From: a bacterium | GTDB lineage: Bacteria > Zixibacteria > MSB-5A5 > GN15 > FEB-12 | Direction: 5' to 3' | Assembly (NCBI GenBank): GCA_030668045.1 | Contig: DAOUUR010000145.1 | Coordinates: 1-6,475 of the forward strand | Length of the DNA: 6,475 nucleotides | In this document: positions 5,823-6,475 of the stretch, in pieces | Layout: every line of letters begins with the position of its first letter | Numbering within the stretch: the stretch's first letter is position 1 | Translations under genes and position numbers: made by a program | The notes under the pieces: model-generated | Seen by the model: the letters and a program-made list of their open reading frames with translations, nothing else | What the model was told of the DNA's origin: nothing | Databases searched by the model: none

Positions 5823-6475
5823 ATGGACCTCTTGAAACTGCTTCTTGTGCTAATCGCTATTGTCGTTGCTCTCAGGCAGCGCGTTGCGGTGGGCCTGACT
5901 CTGGTGGGCGCGGCGGGGCTGACCTTCCTGCTCTTCGGGACGCCCTCAGACATTGTTTCCTCGGCGATTGCGGACCTGCTTGCTTCCAGGACATTTATTT
6001 CTCTGACTGCAGTGGTCGTGCTGATTACCCTCCTCGGCTCTCTACTCAGCGAACTCGGATTCCTCACCACCCTGACCGAATCATGTCGTGGGCTCGCCGG
6101 TGGCAGCCGGACAGCAGCGGCGGTGCTTCCCGCTCTTATTGGTCTGATGCCGATGCCTGCCGGATCGCTTCTATCGGCACCCCTTGTTGACAACGTTCTG
6201 TCCGATCGTAAACACTCTCCGGAATTCAAGACAGCCGTCAATTACTGGTATCGCCACTGGGTCGAGCTGTTCTGGCCATTGTATCCCGGTCTGATTCTTA
6301 CCGAGGCAATCACCGGTATGCCGATTGGTTCAGTGGCGCTTCTTCAGTTGCCGGTCGGCTTGCTGATGGCGGTAGTCGGCTTCTTCTTTTTCCTGCGGCG
6401 GATCGAATACCGTCAAGGCGGTTCATCGGCGACTATGGCCTCGATTTTGGGCATTGTTCGATCGATCTGGCCGAT
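5823..6475 (+). CDS. DUF401-type integral membrane protein, 5' part (3' end outside window)
   Basis: The frame is open from the ATG at 5823 to the window edge (217 complete codons, no stop). The protein starts MDLLKLLLVLIAIVVAL and is strongly hydrophobic, with helices at about residues 3-18, 20-39, 60-80, 98-120, 150-165 and 170-191. The motifs GLMPMPAGSLLSAPLVD (107-123) and YRHWVELFWPLYPGLILT (143-160) match my memory of the DUF401 family, polytopic proteins distantly related to ion-transporter-type anion carriers; no substrate is established that I know of. DUF401 proteins are usually about 400 residues, so roughly half is missing. Another ATG at 5816 opens a different frame that does not give this protein. 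No Shine-Dalgarno sequence precedes 5823. It is divergent from pabB; a link to folate metabolism is possible but unsupported. Confidence 0.87.
   Translation, partial: MDLLKLLLVLIAIVVALRQRVAVGLTLVGAAGLTFLLFGTPSDIVSSAIADLLASRTFISLTAVVVLITLLGSLLSELGFLTTLTESCRGLAGGSRTAAAVLPALIGLMPMPAGSLLSAPLVDNVLSDRKHSPEFKTAVNYWYRHWVELFWPLYPGLILTEAITGMPIGSVALLQLPVGLLMAVVGFFFFLRRIEYRQGGSSATMASILGIVRSIWP

Noticed and set aside
5816..6190. Plus-strand ORF starting at the ATG at 5816
   Set aside because: Its product is Cys- and Pro-rich without motifs, whereas the frame from 5823 stays open to the window end and encodes clear membrane helices with DUF401 motifs.
5780..6241. Minus-strand ORF of 153 codons upstream of pabB
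   Set aside because: It is antisense to the DUF401-type gene, rich in Arg and Ser, with no family features.

Overview
This window looks like a chromosomal segment from a Gram-negative bacterium of moderate GC content. The evidence is a proton-pumping NADH:quinone oxidoreductase (complex I) operon and a secreted beta-barrel-like protein ending in phenylalanine. The beta-barrel protein resembles YjbH-like proteins that I recall from FCB-group and candidate-phylum genomes (Zixibacteria-like). That lineage assignment is an impression, not a result. Gene density, codon use and operon logic look ordinary, and I see no mobile elements, tRNA, rRNA or CRISPR.

Plus strand, 1-2570: this is the end of the nuo operon. 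The 3' part of nuoM is followed after one base by a tiny glutaredoxin-like gene, and then by complete nuoN. The tiny gene is the main discovery candidate. Its first in-frame TGA (1075-1077) is followed by GGA TTC TAA, so reading TGA as selenocysteine gives a C-terminus of ...GFGGG-Sec-Gly-Phe-stop. Twenty-one bases after that TGA comes the GGU apical loop of a perfect 7-bp hairpin (1092-1108). This is the geometry and loop base content expected of a bacterial SECIS element. The arrangement fits the Uxx-star family of glutaredoxin-like (seleno)proteins, named for Sec-X-X-stop. A conventional gene caller would end the gene at the TGA and miss the selenocysteine.

Minus strand, 5737-2629: pabB and pabC overlap by 10 bp and make 4-aminobenzoate for folate from chorismate. 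No pabA (glutamine amidotransferase) lies in the window. After pabC come a strong hairpin and then a separate gene, with its own near-consensus sigma70-type promoter, for a secreted YjbH-like outer-membrane protein. The outer-membrane gene converges on nuoN across a 58-bp gap.

Plus strand, 5823 to the window end: a DUF401-type integral membrane protein, cut by the window edge, is transcribed divergently from pabB. The 85-bp gap between them carries back-to-back promoter-like sequences whose -10 boxes lie so close to both start codons that both mRNAs may be leaderless or nearly so. Three other genes in the window have clear Shine-Dalgarno sequences.
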